64,000 nucleotides of DNA from Labilibaculum sp. DW002 (GCF_029029525.1 NZ_JAKJSC010000009.1:62001-126000), one strand, 5' to 3'; positions 9,127 to 19,342 are shown, numbered from the stretch's first letter. Notes: generated by a model from the sequence alone, not told the origin. A program made the numbers and translations.

Positions 9127-9184
9127 CAACTAACAAAAACTCAGCAAAAAGGGAAATTACAGCACAAAAACATAACATAAAGAC

Positions 9185-9218
9185 AAAAAAAAAGACAGCT
9201 ACAAAAGCTATCTTTTTT
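9185..9218. terminator. Bidirectional terminator between feo and arcB
   Basis: Stem AAAAGACAGCT / AGCTATCTTTT with T-runs on both sides. The single mismatch on the plus strand becomes a G-U pair on the minus strand, so it should work best for the carbamoyltransferase gene. Confidence 0.8.
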
Positions 9219-9239
9219 GTATATGTATTTCAATCTTGA

Positions 9240-10241
9240 TTATGCTCCCAAAGTAGCTACCATTACAGCTTTAATAGTATGTAAACGGTTCTCAGCTTCG
9301 TCAAATACGATAGATGCTGGAGATTCGAATACATCTTCAGTTACTTCTACACCATTAAGACCGAATTTCTGGAAAACTTCTTCTCCTACTTTAGTCTCTC
9401 TGTTGTGATAAGCAGGAAGACAGTGCATGAATTTACTTGAAGCGTTACCAGTTGCAGCCATTAATTCAGCATTAACCTGGAATGGCTTAAGAATTTCAAT
9501 TCTTTCTTTCCAAACTTCGTCTGGTTCACCCATTGATACCCAAACATCAGTATAAAGGAAATCACATCCTTTAACACCTGCTTTAGCATCAGAAGTAATT
9601 GTAATTTTAGCACCAGTCTCTTTAGCAATTTCTTGACATTGAGCAACTAATTCTTCCTCAGGCTGAAGGTTTGCTGGTCCACAGATTCTTACATCCATAC
9701 CCATTTTTGCAGCACCTACCATTAATGAATTAGCCATATTGTTACGAGCATCACCTAAGTAAGCAAAAGCAACTTGATTCAATGGCTTATCAGTGTGCTC
9801 CATCATAGTTAAGAAGTCAGCTAAAATTTGAGTTGGGTGGTACTCATCAGTTAAACCATTCCATACTGGTACACCTGCATATTTACCCAATTCTTCAACA
9901 ATAGCCTGTCCGTATCCACGGTACTCAATACCATCGTACATACGACCCAATACACGTGCAGTATCAGCCATTGATTCTTTAACACCAATTTGAGAACCTG
10001 AAGGCCCTAAATAAGTTACGTGAGCTCCTTGATCGTAAGCAGCAGTTTCGAATGCACAACGCGTACGAGTTGAAGATTTTTCAAATATCAAAGCGATATT
10101 CTTACCCTTCATAGTCTGTACTTCAGTTCCGGCATATTTTGCTCTTTTAAGATCTCTTGCAAGATCTAACATGTATTGCATTTCCTTTGGAGTGAAATCC
10201 AATAACTTCAAAAAGTTTCTGTTTCTTAAATTAAAACTCAT
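9240..10241 (-). CDS. arcB: Ornithine carbamoyltransferase (catabolic ArcB-like)
   Basis: 333 residues. The carbamoyl-phosphate motif SSTRTR is at about 55-60, followed by the conserved [12 protein letters not shown] and the ornithine-binding HCLPAYH near residue 275. The enzyme interconverts ornithine plus carbamoyl phosphate and citrulline plus phosphate in the cytoplasm. The next gene on the same strand is carbamate kinase, which points to the catabolic direction (citrulline to ornithine, then ATP), hence the symbol. Bacteroides makes arginine through a separate N-succinylornithine enzyme, which also fits a catabolic role, but the anabolic alternative (argF) cannot be excluded. A TACTTTTG-like -7 element lies at 10270-10277 on this strand. 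Confidence 0.9.
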   Translation of the reverse strand: MSFNLRNRNFLKLLDFTPKEMQYMLDLARDLKRAKYAGTEVQTMKGKNIALIFEKSSTRTRCAFETAAYDQGAHVTYLGPSGSQIGVKESMADTARVLGRMYDGIEYRGYGQAIVEELGKYAGVPVWNGLTDEYHPTQILADFLTMMEHTDKPLNQVAFAYLGDARNNMANSLMVGAAKMGMDVRICGPANLQPEEELVAQCQEIAKETGAKITITSDAKAGVKGCDFLYTDVWVSMGEPDEVWKERIEILKPFQVNAELMAATGNASSKFMHCLPAYHNRETKVGEEVFQKFGLNGVEVTEDVFESPASIVFDEAENRLHTIKAVMVATLGA

Positions 10242-10269
10242 GCTATTTATTTTTTATTGATTACAATCA

Positions 10270-10277
10270 CAAAAGTA
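10270..10277 (-). promoter_or_regulatory. Candidate -7 promoter element of arcB
   Basis: TACTTTTG on the minus strand matches TAnnTTTG and lies 29 bases before the ATG. No clear -33 TTTG was found at 19-21 bases upstream, so confidence is modest. Confidence 0.35.
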
Positions 10278-10329
10278 AGTGTAATCGGAAATTTAAAAAA
10301 GTATTATCTAGTCAAATCCTAAAAAGGAT

Positions 10330-11286
10330 TTAGTCTTCATATTCCATTGTAATCTTAGTACCGTAAGATTTATCTTCAAGCTTTGTTGCCTCAGTAATTA
10401 CTGATTTCCCACCACCATTCTCGATAAAGCTTAAACAAGCACGAATCTTAGGAGCCATAGAACCTTCAGCAAAAGTACCATCTGCTAAATAACCCATTGT
10501 ATCAGCATGATTCAAGAACTCTAACTTCTGCTCGTTTGGTCCTTTAAAATCTTTGTAAACAAATGATACATCAGTAAGAATATAGAATTCGTCAGCTTTA
10601 ACACGAGCACCAATTAATGCAGATGCTAAATCTTTATCGATAACTGCTTCAACCGGGCAAAGGTTACCGTTTTCATCTTCTGAAACCGGAACACCACCAC
10701 CACCAACAGTGATCACGATATTTCCCTGACGAGCCAGGTTCTCAATAACCTTCTCATTCATTACACGAATTGGCTTTGGCGAAGGAACAACACGTCTCCA
10801 TCCTCCATCAGCTTTAACTTCTTCTTTGAAAATCCATCCCTTATCAGCGATCAACTTATCAGCTTCTTCTCTATTGTAGATTTTACCAACACGTTTAATT
10901 GGATCTGCAAAAGCTGGATCGTTCTTGTCAACAACAACCTGAGTAACCAAAGTCACGACATCTTTTTCAATGCCGTTTGCTTTCAACACGTTACGCAAGT
11001 TTCTTTCAATCATGTAACCAATTCCTCCTTGCGAGTCAGCTACATCGATATCTAAAGGCATTTGAGGAATGTTGTAAAGTTGTTCTCCTGCATCATTTCT
11101 CATTAATATGTTCCCTACTTGCGGGCCATTACCATGAGCAATAATAACATCATATCCTTCCTTTACAAGGAAAATTAGATTTTCAAGAGTATCAAGAGTG
11201 TTTTGGCTTTGTTCTTCAACCGTTCCTCTTTGATTACCTCTTAACAAGGCATTTCCACCTAATGCTACAACTGCTAATTTATTCAT
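10330..11286 (-). CDS. arcC: Carbamate kinase
   Basis: 318 residues from the ATG at 11286 (MNKLAVVALGGNALLRGNQRG), which aligns with the normal family N-terminus; in-frame ATGs at 11310 and 11343 would add an unconserved leader. Landmarks: ALGGNAL near the N-terminus, IIAHGNGPQVGNIL, the AVIDKDLASALIGARVKAD nucleotide region and EGSMAPKIRACLSFIENGG. It transfers phosphate from carbamoyl phosphate to ADP, giving ATP, CO2 and NH3. Followed 88 bases later by arcB on the same strand; no arginine deiminase (arcA) is within the window. The pair can draw ATP from citrulline or carbamoyl phosphate. Confidence 0.93.
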   Translation of the reverse strand: MNKLAVVALGGNALLRGNQRGTVEEQSQNTLDTLENLIFLVKEGYDVIIAHGNGPQVGNILMRNDAGEQLYNIPQMPLDIDVADSQGGIGYMIERNLRNVLKANGIEKDVVTLVTQVVVDKNDPAFADPIKRVGKIYNREEADKLIADKGWIFKEEVKADGGWRRVVPSPKPIRVMNEKVIENLARQGNIVITVGGGGVPVSEDENGNLCPVEAVIDKDLASALIGARVKADEFYILTDVSFVYKDFKGPNEQKLEFLNHADTMGYLADGTFAEGSMAPKIRACLSFIENGGGKSVITEATKLEDKSYGTKITMEYED

Positions 11287-11343
11287 TACATTTTGATTTA
11301 TGTTTGTCATTCTATTTTGCAAATCTAAAAAAAATAACAACAA

Positions 11344-11835
11344 AACAAACGAATTAAACTTTTTTTAAATTATTTTTCGAACTCTGTTTTTCAACACCTT
11401 ACAGATGTTTCGTTTTTACTGTTCACTAAACTTTTCTATAAATACATGAATTTCAAACTACAAAATACTTTTAATATCACTCGTTTGCACAAGTCAATTA
11501 AACAATGTAATTATGTTTATTTGTTGTAAAAAATATCCTTCCACCTAAAATTACATTTGTATCATCCCCTTAATATTTTTCATCTACTCAATCAAAACAC
11601 AGAATTACAACAGACTACAATAAAAAGCCCACACATCCATTTTATGCGTATTCAAACAATATTTAAGCTTATTTCGTAAAAAAATCCGTAAAATTGTAAT
11701 AAGATGATGTACTTTTATACAGTATTCTATAATGTTTTCCTATTTTTAGAAAATCAGATTTACTAAATAGTTAAACCATATTTAATCTGGTCTATATTTT
11801 ATTTAAATAAATAATCAGATCAAAATTCTCTTTGT
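11344..11835. other. Intergenic region between arcC and a lipoprotein gene
   Basis: About 490 bases of AT-rich DNA between divergent genes. It must carry the arcC promoter and the promoter of the lipoprotein gene. The only good -7-like element is TACATTTG at 11552-11559 on the plus strand, without a correctly spaced -33 box and some 277 bases from the next ATG. I see no ORF, tRNA or stable hairpin. Confidence 0.5.
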
Positions 11836-12516
11836 ATGAAGCAAGGCTTATCTATTATTCTATTATTAATTCTTACCTGGAGTTGCAAAACAAGCTCTGA
11901 GTCAAGTAATAAAATTTCAGAAGGAATTATAACCTACAACGTAAGTTATTTTACCTCAGAAAAAGATAATCCAATAATAGCGCTACTACCCAACAAAGTA
12001 GAATTAAGGTTCAAGGACAACAATATCTGTTTGATATCAGAAGGTTACCTAGGTTTTTTCAGCACCAAGTTCATCTCAAAATACAAAAATCAAAGCAGTA
12101 ACATTCTTTTAAAAGTTTTAAGCAATAAACTCAATTATGAATTTCCTAAAGATGAAATTGCTTTTTTGTACAATCAACTCCCACCCACACAAATAGAATA
12201 TACAGATTCAACAAAAATGATTGCTGGCTATAATTGCAAACAAGCTATTCTGCATGCAAAAGATCAAAATGCTACTAAAATAAGTCTTTATTATACATCT
12301 GAAATTTCATTAAAAGCACCTAATCGTAATACCCCTTTATACAAAGTTCCAGGAGTACTAATGGAGTTTGAAACAACAATGAATCAAGTTAAGACTAAAT
12401 TCACAGCCCAATCTGTAAGTTTAAACAAAGTAAGTGATGACGACTTTAATATCCCAGAAGATTACGTGCTTTCAGATCTTAAAACATTACAAAAATACAT
12501 TGTTGATTTTAACTGA
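11836..12516 (+). CDS. GLPGLI/DUF4412-like lipoprotein
   Basis: 226 residues. MKQGLSIILLLILTWSC is a lipoprotein signal with Cys 17 as the probable lipid site, followed by a Ser-rich linker. The body alternates short beta strands and contains the segment TKMIAGYNCKQAILHA, which is the recognisable I-x-G-Y-x-C-K-x-A signature of GLPGLI and DUF4412 proteins of Bacteroidota, followed by ISLYYTSEI and a later VPGVLMEF. These are surface or periplasmic proteins with an unknown, possibly ligand-binding, barrel-like fold. It lies 126 bases ahead of ftsK with no terminator seen between. Confidence 0.6.
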   Translation: MKQGLSIILLLILTWSCKTSSESSNKISEGIITYNVSYFTSEKDNPIIALLPNKVELRFKDNNICLISEGYLGFFSTKFISKYKNQSSNILLKVLSNKLNYEFPKDEIAFLYNQLPPTQIEYTDSTKMIAGYNCKQAILHAKDQNATKISLYYTSEISLKAPNRNTPLYKVPGVLMEFETTMNQVKTKFTAQSVSLNKVSDDDFNIPEDYVLSDLKTLQKYIVDFN

Positions 12517-12641
12517 TAATCATTCACTTTTAAACTTATCTTTTCTGAACACTACATTCCGCTGGTTTTAAAAGTCATTTTTATTACTTTTACATAAATT
12601 CGCAGGCAATAAGAATTTTGTGAAAATTGATAAAATATTCA

Positions 12642-15053
12642 ATGGCTAAAAAGAAAACAACAAACAAAACCAAAGCAAAAAAACGCTTCTCGGCCCCAAA
12701 GTTTCTAAATGATGAAAGAACCAAATTCCTATTTGGAATTACCTTTTCTCTACTCACCATATACATTGGCTTAGCATTTGTTTCCTTTTTCTTTACGGGA
12801 GGTGCTGATCAAAGTAAACTTGATATAAAGTGGCTTGAATTGATAACTGATTCTAAAGTTAGGGTAGAAAACTGGACTGGAAAAACAGGTGCATACATTT
12901 CAAACTTATTTATTAACAAAGGTTTTGGAATAGCTTCTTTTTCGTTTTTATATTTATTAGTTGTTGTTTCGCTACGTTTTTGGAGTGTGAAAATCCAATC
13001 GTTACGAAAAACCATTTTGTACACCCTATTATTTAGCATTTGGTTTTCTGTGTTAATGTCTTTCTTCTTTGTAAAATCAACCTCACATTCTTTTCTATTT
13101 CTTGGAGGTGTTCATGGTTTTTTCATTAGCGAATGGCTTATTTCCTTGATCGGAAATGTAGGCACACTTTTTCTAATCGTTTTAAGCCTTTTAACCTTAA
13201 TTACTTTCGCTTTTCAGAATAGTGTTACAGTCATAAAGAAATTCTTCTCTAAAAAGCCAAAAACCACATCTACTGACAACGAAGAAATCATTGAAAATAA
13301 ACCTGTTGACAATTCTGCTGAAGAGGAAATAGATAGCTTTAATACAATCATTGAAGAACAAGTATTGGAAAACCCTGAATTGATATTGGGAACCGAAGGA
13401 TATCCAACAAATGAAATTATTCTTAACGAAGAAGTTCCTGTGGTAGAGGAAGCAAAATCAGATACTGACACTGATGATTTAGAATTAAAAATTGAAACTG
13501 TAAAGATATCCGAAGAATCTGTTAGCATCAAACATACTCCAATGGAAGATTTTGATCCCACCCTTGATTTATCCAACTATAAATACCCAACTCTTGATTT
13601 ATTAGAGGATCACCATCTCCATAACTCGGAAGTTAGTAAAGAAGAATTAGAAAGTAATAAGATCAAAATTGTAGATACACTTCGTAACTACAAAATTGAG
13701 ATTACACAAATAAAAGCAACAATTGGCCCTACAGTAACACTATATGAGATAGTACCAGCACCTGGTGTTCGTATCTCAAAAATTAAAAACCTGGAAGACG
13801 ATATCGCTTTAAGTTTAGCGGCTCTGGGTATTCGTATTATTGCTCCAATTCCTGGTAGAGGAACTATTGGTATTGAGGTACCTAACAGAACTCCGGAAAT
13901 TGTTTCAATGAAGAACATTATCGCATCAAAGAAGTTTCAGGAGTCGAAGTATGCCCTACCTGTAGCCATGGGTAAAACCATATCCAACGAAACTTATACG
14001 CTCGATCTTGCAAAAATGCCTCACTTGCTCGTTGCTGGTGCCACTGGTCAAGGTAAATCTGTTGGTTTAAATGCGATTATTACCTCGCTACTTTACAAGA
14101 AACATCCATCGCAACTTAAGTTTGTATTAATTGACCCTAAAAAGGTTGAACTAAACATCTATTCAACTATTGAGAAACATTTCTTAGCGAAACTCCCTGA
14201 AGAAGAAGAAGCAATTATTACAGATATTCATAAGGTAATTGCAACTTTAAATTCTCTTTGTGTTGAGATGGATGCACGTTACGATTTGCTCAAAAAAGCT
14301 CATGCACGTAACATCATAGAATACAATAAGAAATTTGTTACTCGTAAGTTGAATCCTGAAAATGGGCATCGCTACTTACCTTATATTGTTGTAATCATCG
14401 ATGAGTTTGCCGATTTGATTATGACGGCCGGTAAGGAAGTTGAAACGCCAATTGCGCGTATCGCACAACTTGCTCGTGCTATTGGTATTCATATGATTAT
14501 AGCCACTCAGCGTCCATCAACAAATATTATTACAGGTGTAATTAAAGCCAATTTCCCTGCACGTATAGCCTTTAAGGTTGCCTCAATGATTGACTCACGA
14601 ACTATCCTTGATAGCCCTGGTGCTAACCAGCTTATTGGTCGAGGTGATATGCTGATATCAGTAGGTAGTGATCTGGTGCGTGTACAGTGTGCTTTTGTTG
14701 ATACGCCAGAAGTCGAAATGCTTACCGAGTACATTCAAAAGCAGCAAGCTTATCCTACAGCCCTAATGCTACCTGAATTTGTTGCTGAAACCAGTGAAAA
14801 TACCGCGGATATCGATTTACAAAAACGAGATGCATTATTTGAAGAAGCTGCACGCTTGGTTGTTGGATCTCAACAAGGTTCTACATCTGCTATTCAACGT
14901 CGTTTTTCTATTGGCTATAATCGTGCCGGTCGTATAGTCGATCAACTTGAAGCTGCTGGTATTGTTGGTCCATTCGAAGGAAGTAAGGCTCGTCAGGTTT
15001 TGGTGCAAGACGAATACAGTCTGGAAAAACTTCTTTCTGATGTTTTACAATAG
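12642..15053 (+). CDS. ftsK: DNA translocase FtsK/SpoIIIE
   Basis: 803 residues from the ATG at 12642 (MAKKKTTNKTKAKKRF); a TTG five codons upstream is not needed. Four N-terminal membrane segments lie in about 30-190 (LFGITFSLLTIYIGLAFVSF and others), followed by an acidic, disordered linker (about 200-320). The motor domain has Walker A GATGQGKS near residue 465, Walker B VVIIDEFADL and the conserved IATQRPSTNIITGVIKANFPARIAF. The C-terminal winged-helix gamma domain (about 735-803, RFSIGYNRAGRIVDQLEAAGIVGP) reads KOPS-type sequences and contacts XerD. It pumps DNA at the division septum to help chromosome dimer resolution. lolA follows 53 bases downstream, the usual Bacteroidota order. Confidence 0.96.
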   Translation: MAKKKTTNKTKAKKRFSAPKFLNDERTKFLFGITFSLLTIYIGLAFVSFFFTGGADQSKLDIKWLELITDSKVRVENWTGKTGAYISNLFINKGFGIASFSFLYLLVVVSLRFWSVKIQSLRKTILYTLLFSIWFSVLMSFFFVKSTSHSFLFLGGVHGFFISEWLISLIGNVGTLFLIVLSLLTLITFAFQNSVTVIKKFFSKKPKTTSTDNEEIIENKPVDNSAEEEIDSFNTIIEEQVLENPELILGTEGYPTNEIILNEEVPVVEEAKSDTDTDDLELKIETVKISEESVSIKHTPMEDFDPTLDLSNYKYPTLDLLEDHHLHNSEVSKEELESNKIKIVDTLRNYKIEITQIKATIGPTVTLYEIVPAPGVRISKIKNLEDDIALSLAALGIRIIAPIPGRGTIGIEVPNRTPEIVSMKNIIASKKFQESKYALPVAMGKTISNETYTLDLAKMPHLLVAGATGQGKSVGLNAIITSLLYKKHPSQLKFVLIDPKKVELNIYSTIEKHFLAKLPEEEEAIITDIHKVIATLNSLCVEMDARYDLLKKAHARNIIEYNKKFVTRKLNPENGHRYLPYIVVIIDEFADLIMTAGKEVETPIARIAQLARAIGIHMIIATQRPSTNIITGVIKANFPARIAFKVASMIDSRTILDSPGANQLIGRGDMLISVGSDLVRVQCAFVDTPEVEMLTEYIQKQQAYPTALMLPEFVAETSENTADIDLQKRDALFEEAARLVVGSQQGSTSAIQRRFSIGYNRAGRIVDQLEAAGIVGPFEGSKARQVLVQDEYSLEKLLSDVLQ

Positions 15054-15106
15054 TAATGGCACAATTATTGATAAAATATAAATTGAAATAAATAAAAACT
15101 GAAAAT

Positions 15107-15748
15107 ATGAAAAGAGTCTTCTGCATCCTACTTTTAGGAATACTATGCTTTAATCTGTCAGCACAAGATAATAAAGCCAAAGAGGTATTGGATAAGGTAT
15201 CTGCAAAAAATAAAGAATTTAAAAGCATTAAAGCTGAATTTACTTTTTCAATGGATAACGAAGAAGAGAATATCCATGATGAATCTGAAGGTAGCATTAT
15301 TTTAATGGGTGATAAATACCGTTTGAAAGTAATGGGTACGGACAATTATTTTGATGGTGCAACATTGTACTCTCATATGATTGATTCGGAAGAAGTAAAC
15401 ATTACTGAACCTGAAGAAGATGAAGATGGTGGCTTAGATCCTTCTAAAATCTTTACAATTTATGAAAGTGGATTCTCTTATAAATATGTAAAAGAAGAAT
15501 CAAAAGGTAATGTAAGCTATCATGTTATTGACCTTTTTCCAAAGGATACTGAAAAAGAATTCACTCACATTCGCTTACGAATTAACAAGGCTAAAAGTCA
15601 AATTGAGTCTCTAGAATCAGTAGGTAAAGATGGAAATAACATTAACATCGTACTAAAATCTCTTACACCAAACCTTAGCTTTTCGGCTAGTGATTTTGTT
15701 TTTGATCAGGAGTCACATCCTGACGTTGAGATTAATGATATGAGATAA
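15107..15748 (+). CDS. lolA: Outer-membrane lipoprotein carrier protein LolA-like
   Basis: 213 residues with a cleavable signal peptide (MKRVFCILLLGILCFNLSAQ). The mature part begins with the helix AKEVLDKVSAKNKEFKSIKAEFTFSM and a beta-rich half barrel (GSIILMGDKYRLKVMGTDNYFDGATLYSHM), the pattern of LolA. LolA carries lipoproteins through the periplasm from LolCDE to the outer membrane. The acidic stretch EEDEDGG at about 105 is probably a loop. Placement right after ftsK is typical and supports the call. It faces the histidine kinase gene with only seven bases between the two stop codons. Confidence 0.88.
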   Translation: MKRVFCILLLGILCFNLSAQDNKAKEVLDKVSAKNKEFKSIKAEFTFSMDNEEENIHDESEGSIILMGDKYRLKVMGTDNYFDGATLYSHMIDSEEVNITEPEEDEDGGLDPSKIFTIYESGFSYKYVKEESKGNVSYHVIDLFPKDTEKEFTHIRLRINKAKSQIESLESVGKDGNNINIVLKSLTPNLSFSASDFVFDQESHPDVEINDMR

Positions 15749-15755
15749 CTATAAC

Positions 15756-17828
15756 TTATGAAATTAAAACTTCCTCTTCTCTTTTATGAGTAGAGGTTTT
15801 TTTATGCTCATTTTCGACGAATAATGGCAAACTAAACCAAAAACAACTGCCTTTGCCAGGCTCACTATCTACTCCAATTTCTCCATTGTTTTTCTCAACG
15901 AAATCCTTGCACAATATAAGTCCTAAGCCAGTTCCTTTTTCATTTAATGTACCTGCTGTGGAATAATTAGTATCCAGCATAAATAACTTATCTGCGTCCA
16001 CTTTATTAATTCCCACTCCATTATCTGAAACCTTAATTAGAGCTTGACTATTTTCAATTTGAACTGAGAACGAAATCTTCCCTTTTTCATTTGTGAATTT
16101 AATTGCATTATTTCCCAAATTCCGAATTACAGTACGAATCATATCTGTATCGATAAATACCAATACAGGTTCTTTTTCAGGAAAGAACAACTCGATATTC
16201 TTTGCGAAAGCTTTTTCCTCTAGAGACTCTATTTCATCCCTTAAAAGCTGGTTGATATTCAAGCCAACAGGATTGTAACTCATAACTCCCATTTGAGATC
16301 TTGACCAAGTCAATAAAGTTTCCAACAACAAAGATCCATGCGATGCAGATTTGTGGATTATCTCTATGTATTCTTGTCGCATGCTATCATCCAATTCTTC
16401 ATATCGATCCATTAACAAATCAGTAAAACCCAGAACTGCATTAAATGGATTTTTTAAATCATGAGCAACAATAGATAAAAACCGATCTTTAGTAGAATTC
16501 AAATTGGATAAATCATTATTCTTCTGATAAATAACTTTATTCTTATCAGTAAGAATTCTATTAACTTTTTTCCTAATTCTCGCAACATAAAAGGAGTAAA
16601 CAACAAAACCTAGCACAAAAACTCCTATTGCCGATAAGAGCGTTGTTCGATTCTTTTGTGAGTCAATCTCTAACTTTTGAATTGTATTTCTTTGTCGAAG
16701 AATCTCATTTTCTCGGTCAAATTGCTCGACTTGATATTTTGATTGTATTTCCGCAATTTCTCTGCTATTGTTCACCCTGTTTAGGCTATCTTTCAAATTA
16801 TCATATTTTTTATAAAAATAAACACTCTCCTTATAATTGGATTTGTGCTCATACAAGCTTGCTAAATTTTGATAACAATCTAACTCAATTACTGGAACAC
16901 TAATTTCTTTGGAAATTTTTAATGCTTCCTGCAAAAAACCTAATGATTTGTCGTATTCTCCTCGCATAAGAAAAACATTTCCAAGTGCTGCCTTCACACT
17001 AGAAATATCAATTTTTGAATCTCTTGCTTCTCCCTCAAGAAGAGCTCTTCTATAATAAACAAGACTCTTATCATACTCTTCTGTATCCAGATAGTATTTT
17101 CCTATATTTTCCAATAATGTAGGCTTCCAAACGACATTATCTAATTCATCTGCAATTACCAAAGCCTTTATGTAAAAGGATATCGACTTCGCTTTTTCTC
17201 CCAATTTATGATAAATATTGGCTTGATTATTATAAATTACTGCAATACCCTTTTGATCCGAAACCTTCTTTTTAAATACTAAAGACTCATTATAGTAACG
17301 CAATGCATTGCTATAATCTTCAAGTTGAAAATACACGTTTCCAATATTATTCAACGAGCGAGAAATCAATAAGGTGTCTGCTAATTGGTTTCTAACATTT
17401 AGGCTAGACAAATAAGAGCTAATTGAAAGCTTATAGTTTTCCATATTGCTAAAAGCATTTCCTAAAATATTGTAACAGTAAGCCTTATCTGTAAGTGATA
17501 ATTTATCTTTTAATTCTAGAGCTTTTTCAACTTTAGCTATCGCGTTAGTATAATCACATTTAAAATACAAAGCCTTGCCTTGCAAAATGTAAGTTTTTGC
17601 ATAATCTATTGAATCGTATAAATTCGAGTTCAGAACCTGATCTAAGTAGTAAATTGAGGAATCTTGATTTACAGAAACATAAGCCTCACCCAACTTGTAG
17701 AGCAATTCTTCATTTTTTGAATCTGAATAATCTTTCAATAAGACAGTAAGACTGTCTCGCTTGGTGTTTTCTGAGTAAACAAAAGACGCAATATGAATAG
17801 AAATAATAACGAATAAGATCCTTCGCAT
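15756..17828 (-). CDS. Tetratricopeptide-repeat sensor histidine kinase
   Basis: 690 residues. Signal peptide MRRILFVIISIHIASFVYS, then about nine TPR units to residue about 350 (for example ALRYYNESLVFKKKVSDQKGIAVIYNNQANIYHKLG motifs in repeats of 34-40), a coiled segment, a membrane helix at about 393-415, and a HisKA domain with IVAHDLKNPFNAVLGF (His near 455). The ATPase has N box NLGNNAIKFT, DNGVGI and GTGLGL. The periplasmic TPR array is presumably the sensor, the kinase is cytoplasmic. There is no receiver domain and no adjacent response regulator, so its partner is encoded elsewhere. Such orphan TPR kinases are common in Bacteroidota. Confidence 0.88.
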   Translation of the reverse strand: MRRILFVIISIHIASFVYSENTKRDSLTVLLKDYSDSKNEELLYKLGEAYVSVNQDSSIYYLDQVLNSNLYDSIDYAKTYILQGKALYFKCDYTNAIAKVEKALELKDKLSLTDKAYCYNILGNAFSNMENYKLSISSYLSSLNVRNQLADTLLISRSLNNIGNVYFQLEDYSNALRYYNESLVFKKKVSDQKGIAVIYNNQANIYHKLGEKAKSISFYIKALVIADELDNVVWKPTLLENIGKYYLDTEEYDKSLVYYRRALLEGEARDSKIDISSVKAALGNVFLMRGEYDKSLGFLQEALKISKEISVPVIELDCYQNLASLYEHKSNYKESVYFYKKYDNLKDSLNRVNNSREIAEIQSKYQVEQFDRENEILRQRNTIQKLEIDSQKNRTTLLSAIGVFVLGFVVYSFYVARIRKKVNRILTDKNKVIYQKNNDLSNLNSTKDRFLSIVAHDLKNPFNAVLGFTDLLMDRYEELDDSMRQEYIEIIHKSASHGSLLLETLLTWSRSQMGVMSYNPVGLNINQLLRDEIESLEEKAFAKNIELFFPEKEPVLVFIDTDMIRTVIRNLGNNAIKFTNEKGKISFSVQIENSQALIKVSDNGVGINKVDADKLFMLDTNYSTAGTLNEKGTGLGLILCKDFVEKNNGEIGVDSEPGKGSCFWFSLPLFVENEHKKTSTHKREEEVLIS

Positions 17829-18145
17829 TTACAAGGTTTTATTTGGTTTTAGATAGCCTTATAAAGATGTTAAATAAAATTTATTCATCTGTAATCAAAT
17901 ACATTTATTTGACGAAGGAAGTAAAAAACAAGTTCAGCAAACTAAAAGAGGAAAGCACTGCACAACAACTAGTTATCAAGCCTATTATTTACCAATAAAA
18001 ACAGGCAGTAAAACATCTTTTGTTTTCATTTATTTCTGTCACAATTATTCTTAATAAATTTAGTTAATATTTTTATACTAGTCCATTTAGAAAGCATCCA
18101 AAATCAGCAAAATTAGTTATCTTCGAAAGGTAAACAATTCCAATT
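17829..18145. other. Intergenic region between divergent kinase and DUF4105 genes
   Basis: 317 bases, AT-rich, holding the promoters of both neighbours. TATCTTCG near 18118, one mismatch from TAnnTTTG, may serve the plus-strand gene. No ORF, RNA gene or notable repeat is seen. Confidence 0.4.
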
Positions 18146-19342
18146 ATGAGATTAAAATTAACGTCATTTAAAATTCTGTTGTTCCTTGTTTTAACTTTAA
18201 CAATAGACAACTTTACATATGGTCAAAAATTATCCCAGGATGCTGAGATTAGCTTACTAACTTGTTCTCCTGGAGATGAATTGTATTCCCTTTATGGACA
18301 TTCTGCCTTGCGAATAAAAGACACTGACAACAAGCTAGATATTACTTTTGGTTACGGTACTTTTAATTTCAACACGCCAAATTTCTACACTAAATTTGCG
18401 CGGGGAAAGTTAGACTATATGCTATCCTATAGTCCAACAGATCGTTTTAAGCAAGAATACACCGATGAAAAAAGAGGAATTGTAGAACAAGTATTAAATC
18501 TTGATTCTTTAGAAAAACAACAACTATTTAACGCCCTCGTACATAACTACAAACCAGAAAACAGGTATTACAAATACGATTTTCTGTTTGACAATTGCTC
18601 GACTAGAATTAGAGATATTGTTGAAGCCAATATTAATGGAGAACTCGTTTTTAATTCCGAAGCTCCAAGCCCAAAGACATTTTGGAATTTACTTGATCCT
18701 TTTATGGCTAAGAGTAGATGGATCTTTTTAGGAATACATCTAGCTCTAGGAATTCCTTGTGATGAAGTTGCTACGCCATATCAATATATGTTTCTGCCAG
18801 ACAACATGATGGATGGATTTACTGAAGCCAAAATTATTAAAGGTGATCTAAAAACCAACTTGGTAAAATCAACAAAAGTTATTTTAGAACCAGAAATTCA
18901 ACTCCACACTACTGATTGGTTTAAAAGACCAATATTTATTTTTGGCGTAATTGCAATTATTGGTTTATTTCTAAGTCTATATTATTTAAAAAAGAAGAAA
19001 AATCTGTTTGTATTTGATACGATTCTATTTGGAGCATGTGGTCTTTTGGGCTGGCTTATTATCTTTTTATGGTTCTTCACCGATCATCAAGCTACTGGTC
19101 CAAATTGGAATATCATATGGGCCTTTCCCCTTCATTTTCCAATTGCGTTCACACTTCTAAGAAAAAGAACAAGCCTTTTTACATACTATTACTTTTTAAT
19201 TCAAGTATTAATTCTCAGCTTGATAATTGCCGTTTGGCCATTTTTCCCTCAATCATTTCCAAATGAAATATTACCATTGGTGGTTCTATTGCTAATTCGC
19301 TCAATCTATATCATTAAAAAACTAAGAGACAGACTAATTTAA
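18146..19342 (+). CDS. DUF4105 (Lnb N-terminal domain-like) membrane protein
   Basis: 398 residues. Signal peptide MRLKLTSFKILLFLVLTLTIDNFTYG, then a periplasmic domain whose conserved patches are CSPGDELYSLYGHSALRI and FLFDNCSTRIRDIV, characteristic of the DUF4105/Lnb N-terminal family and reminiscent of a Cys-His papain-like hydrolase layout. From about residue 262 there are five membrane helices. Function is unknown; a peptidase- or amidase-like activity is only an inference from the His and Cys patches. The last base of the stop codon is the first base of the next ATG (TAATG), so the thioesterase gene is translationally coupled. Confidence 0.82.
   Translation: MRLKLTSFKILLFLVLTLTIDNFTYGQKLSQDAEISLLTCSPGDELYSLYGHSALRIKDTDNKLDITFGYGTFNFNTPNFYTKFARGKLDYMLSYSPTDRFKQEYTDEKRGIVEQVLNLDSLEKQQLFNALVHNYKPENRYYKYDFLFDNCSTRIRDIVEANINGELVFNSEAPSPKTFWNLLDPFMAKSRWIFLGIHLALGIPCDEVATPYQYMFLPDNMMDGFTEAKIIKGDLKTNLVKSTKVILEPEIQLHTTDWFKRPIFIFGVIAIIGLFLSLYYLKKKKNLFVFDTILFGACGLLGWLIIFLWFFTDHQATGPNWNIIWAFPLHFPIAFTLLRKRTSLFTYYYFLIQVLILSLIIAVWPFFPQSFPNEILPLVVLLLIRSIYIIKKLRDRLI

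Noticed and set aside
11552-11559. TACATTTG as promoter of the lipoprotein gene at 11836
   Set aside because: It is about 277 bases away from the ATG and lacks a correctly spaced -33 box.
13214-13576. Minus-strand open frame of 120 codons, Ser-rich
   Set aside because: It is the antisense of the acidic linker of ftsK, where Glu/Asp codons give Ser/Phe on the other strand; no evidence of a gene.
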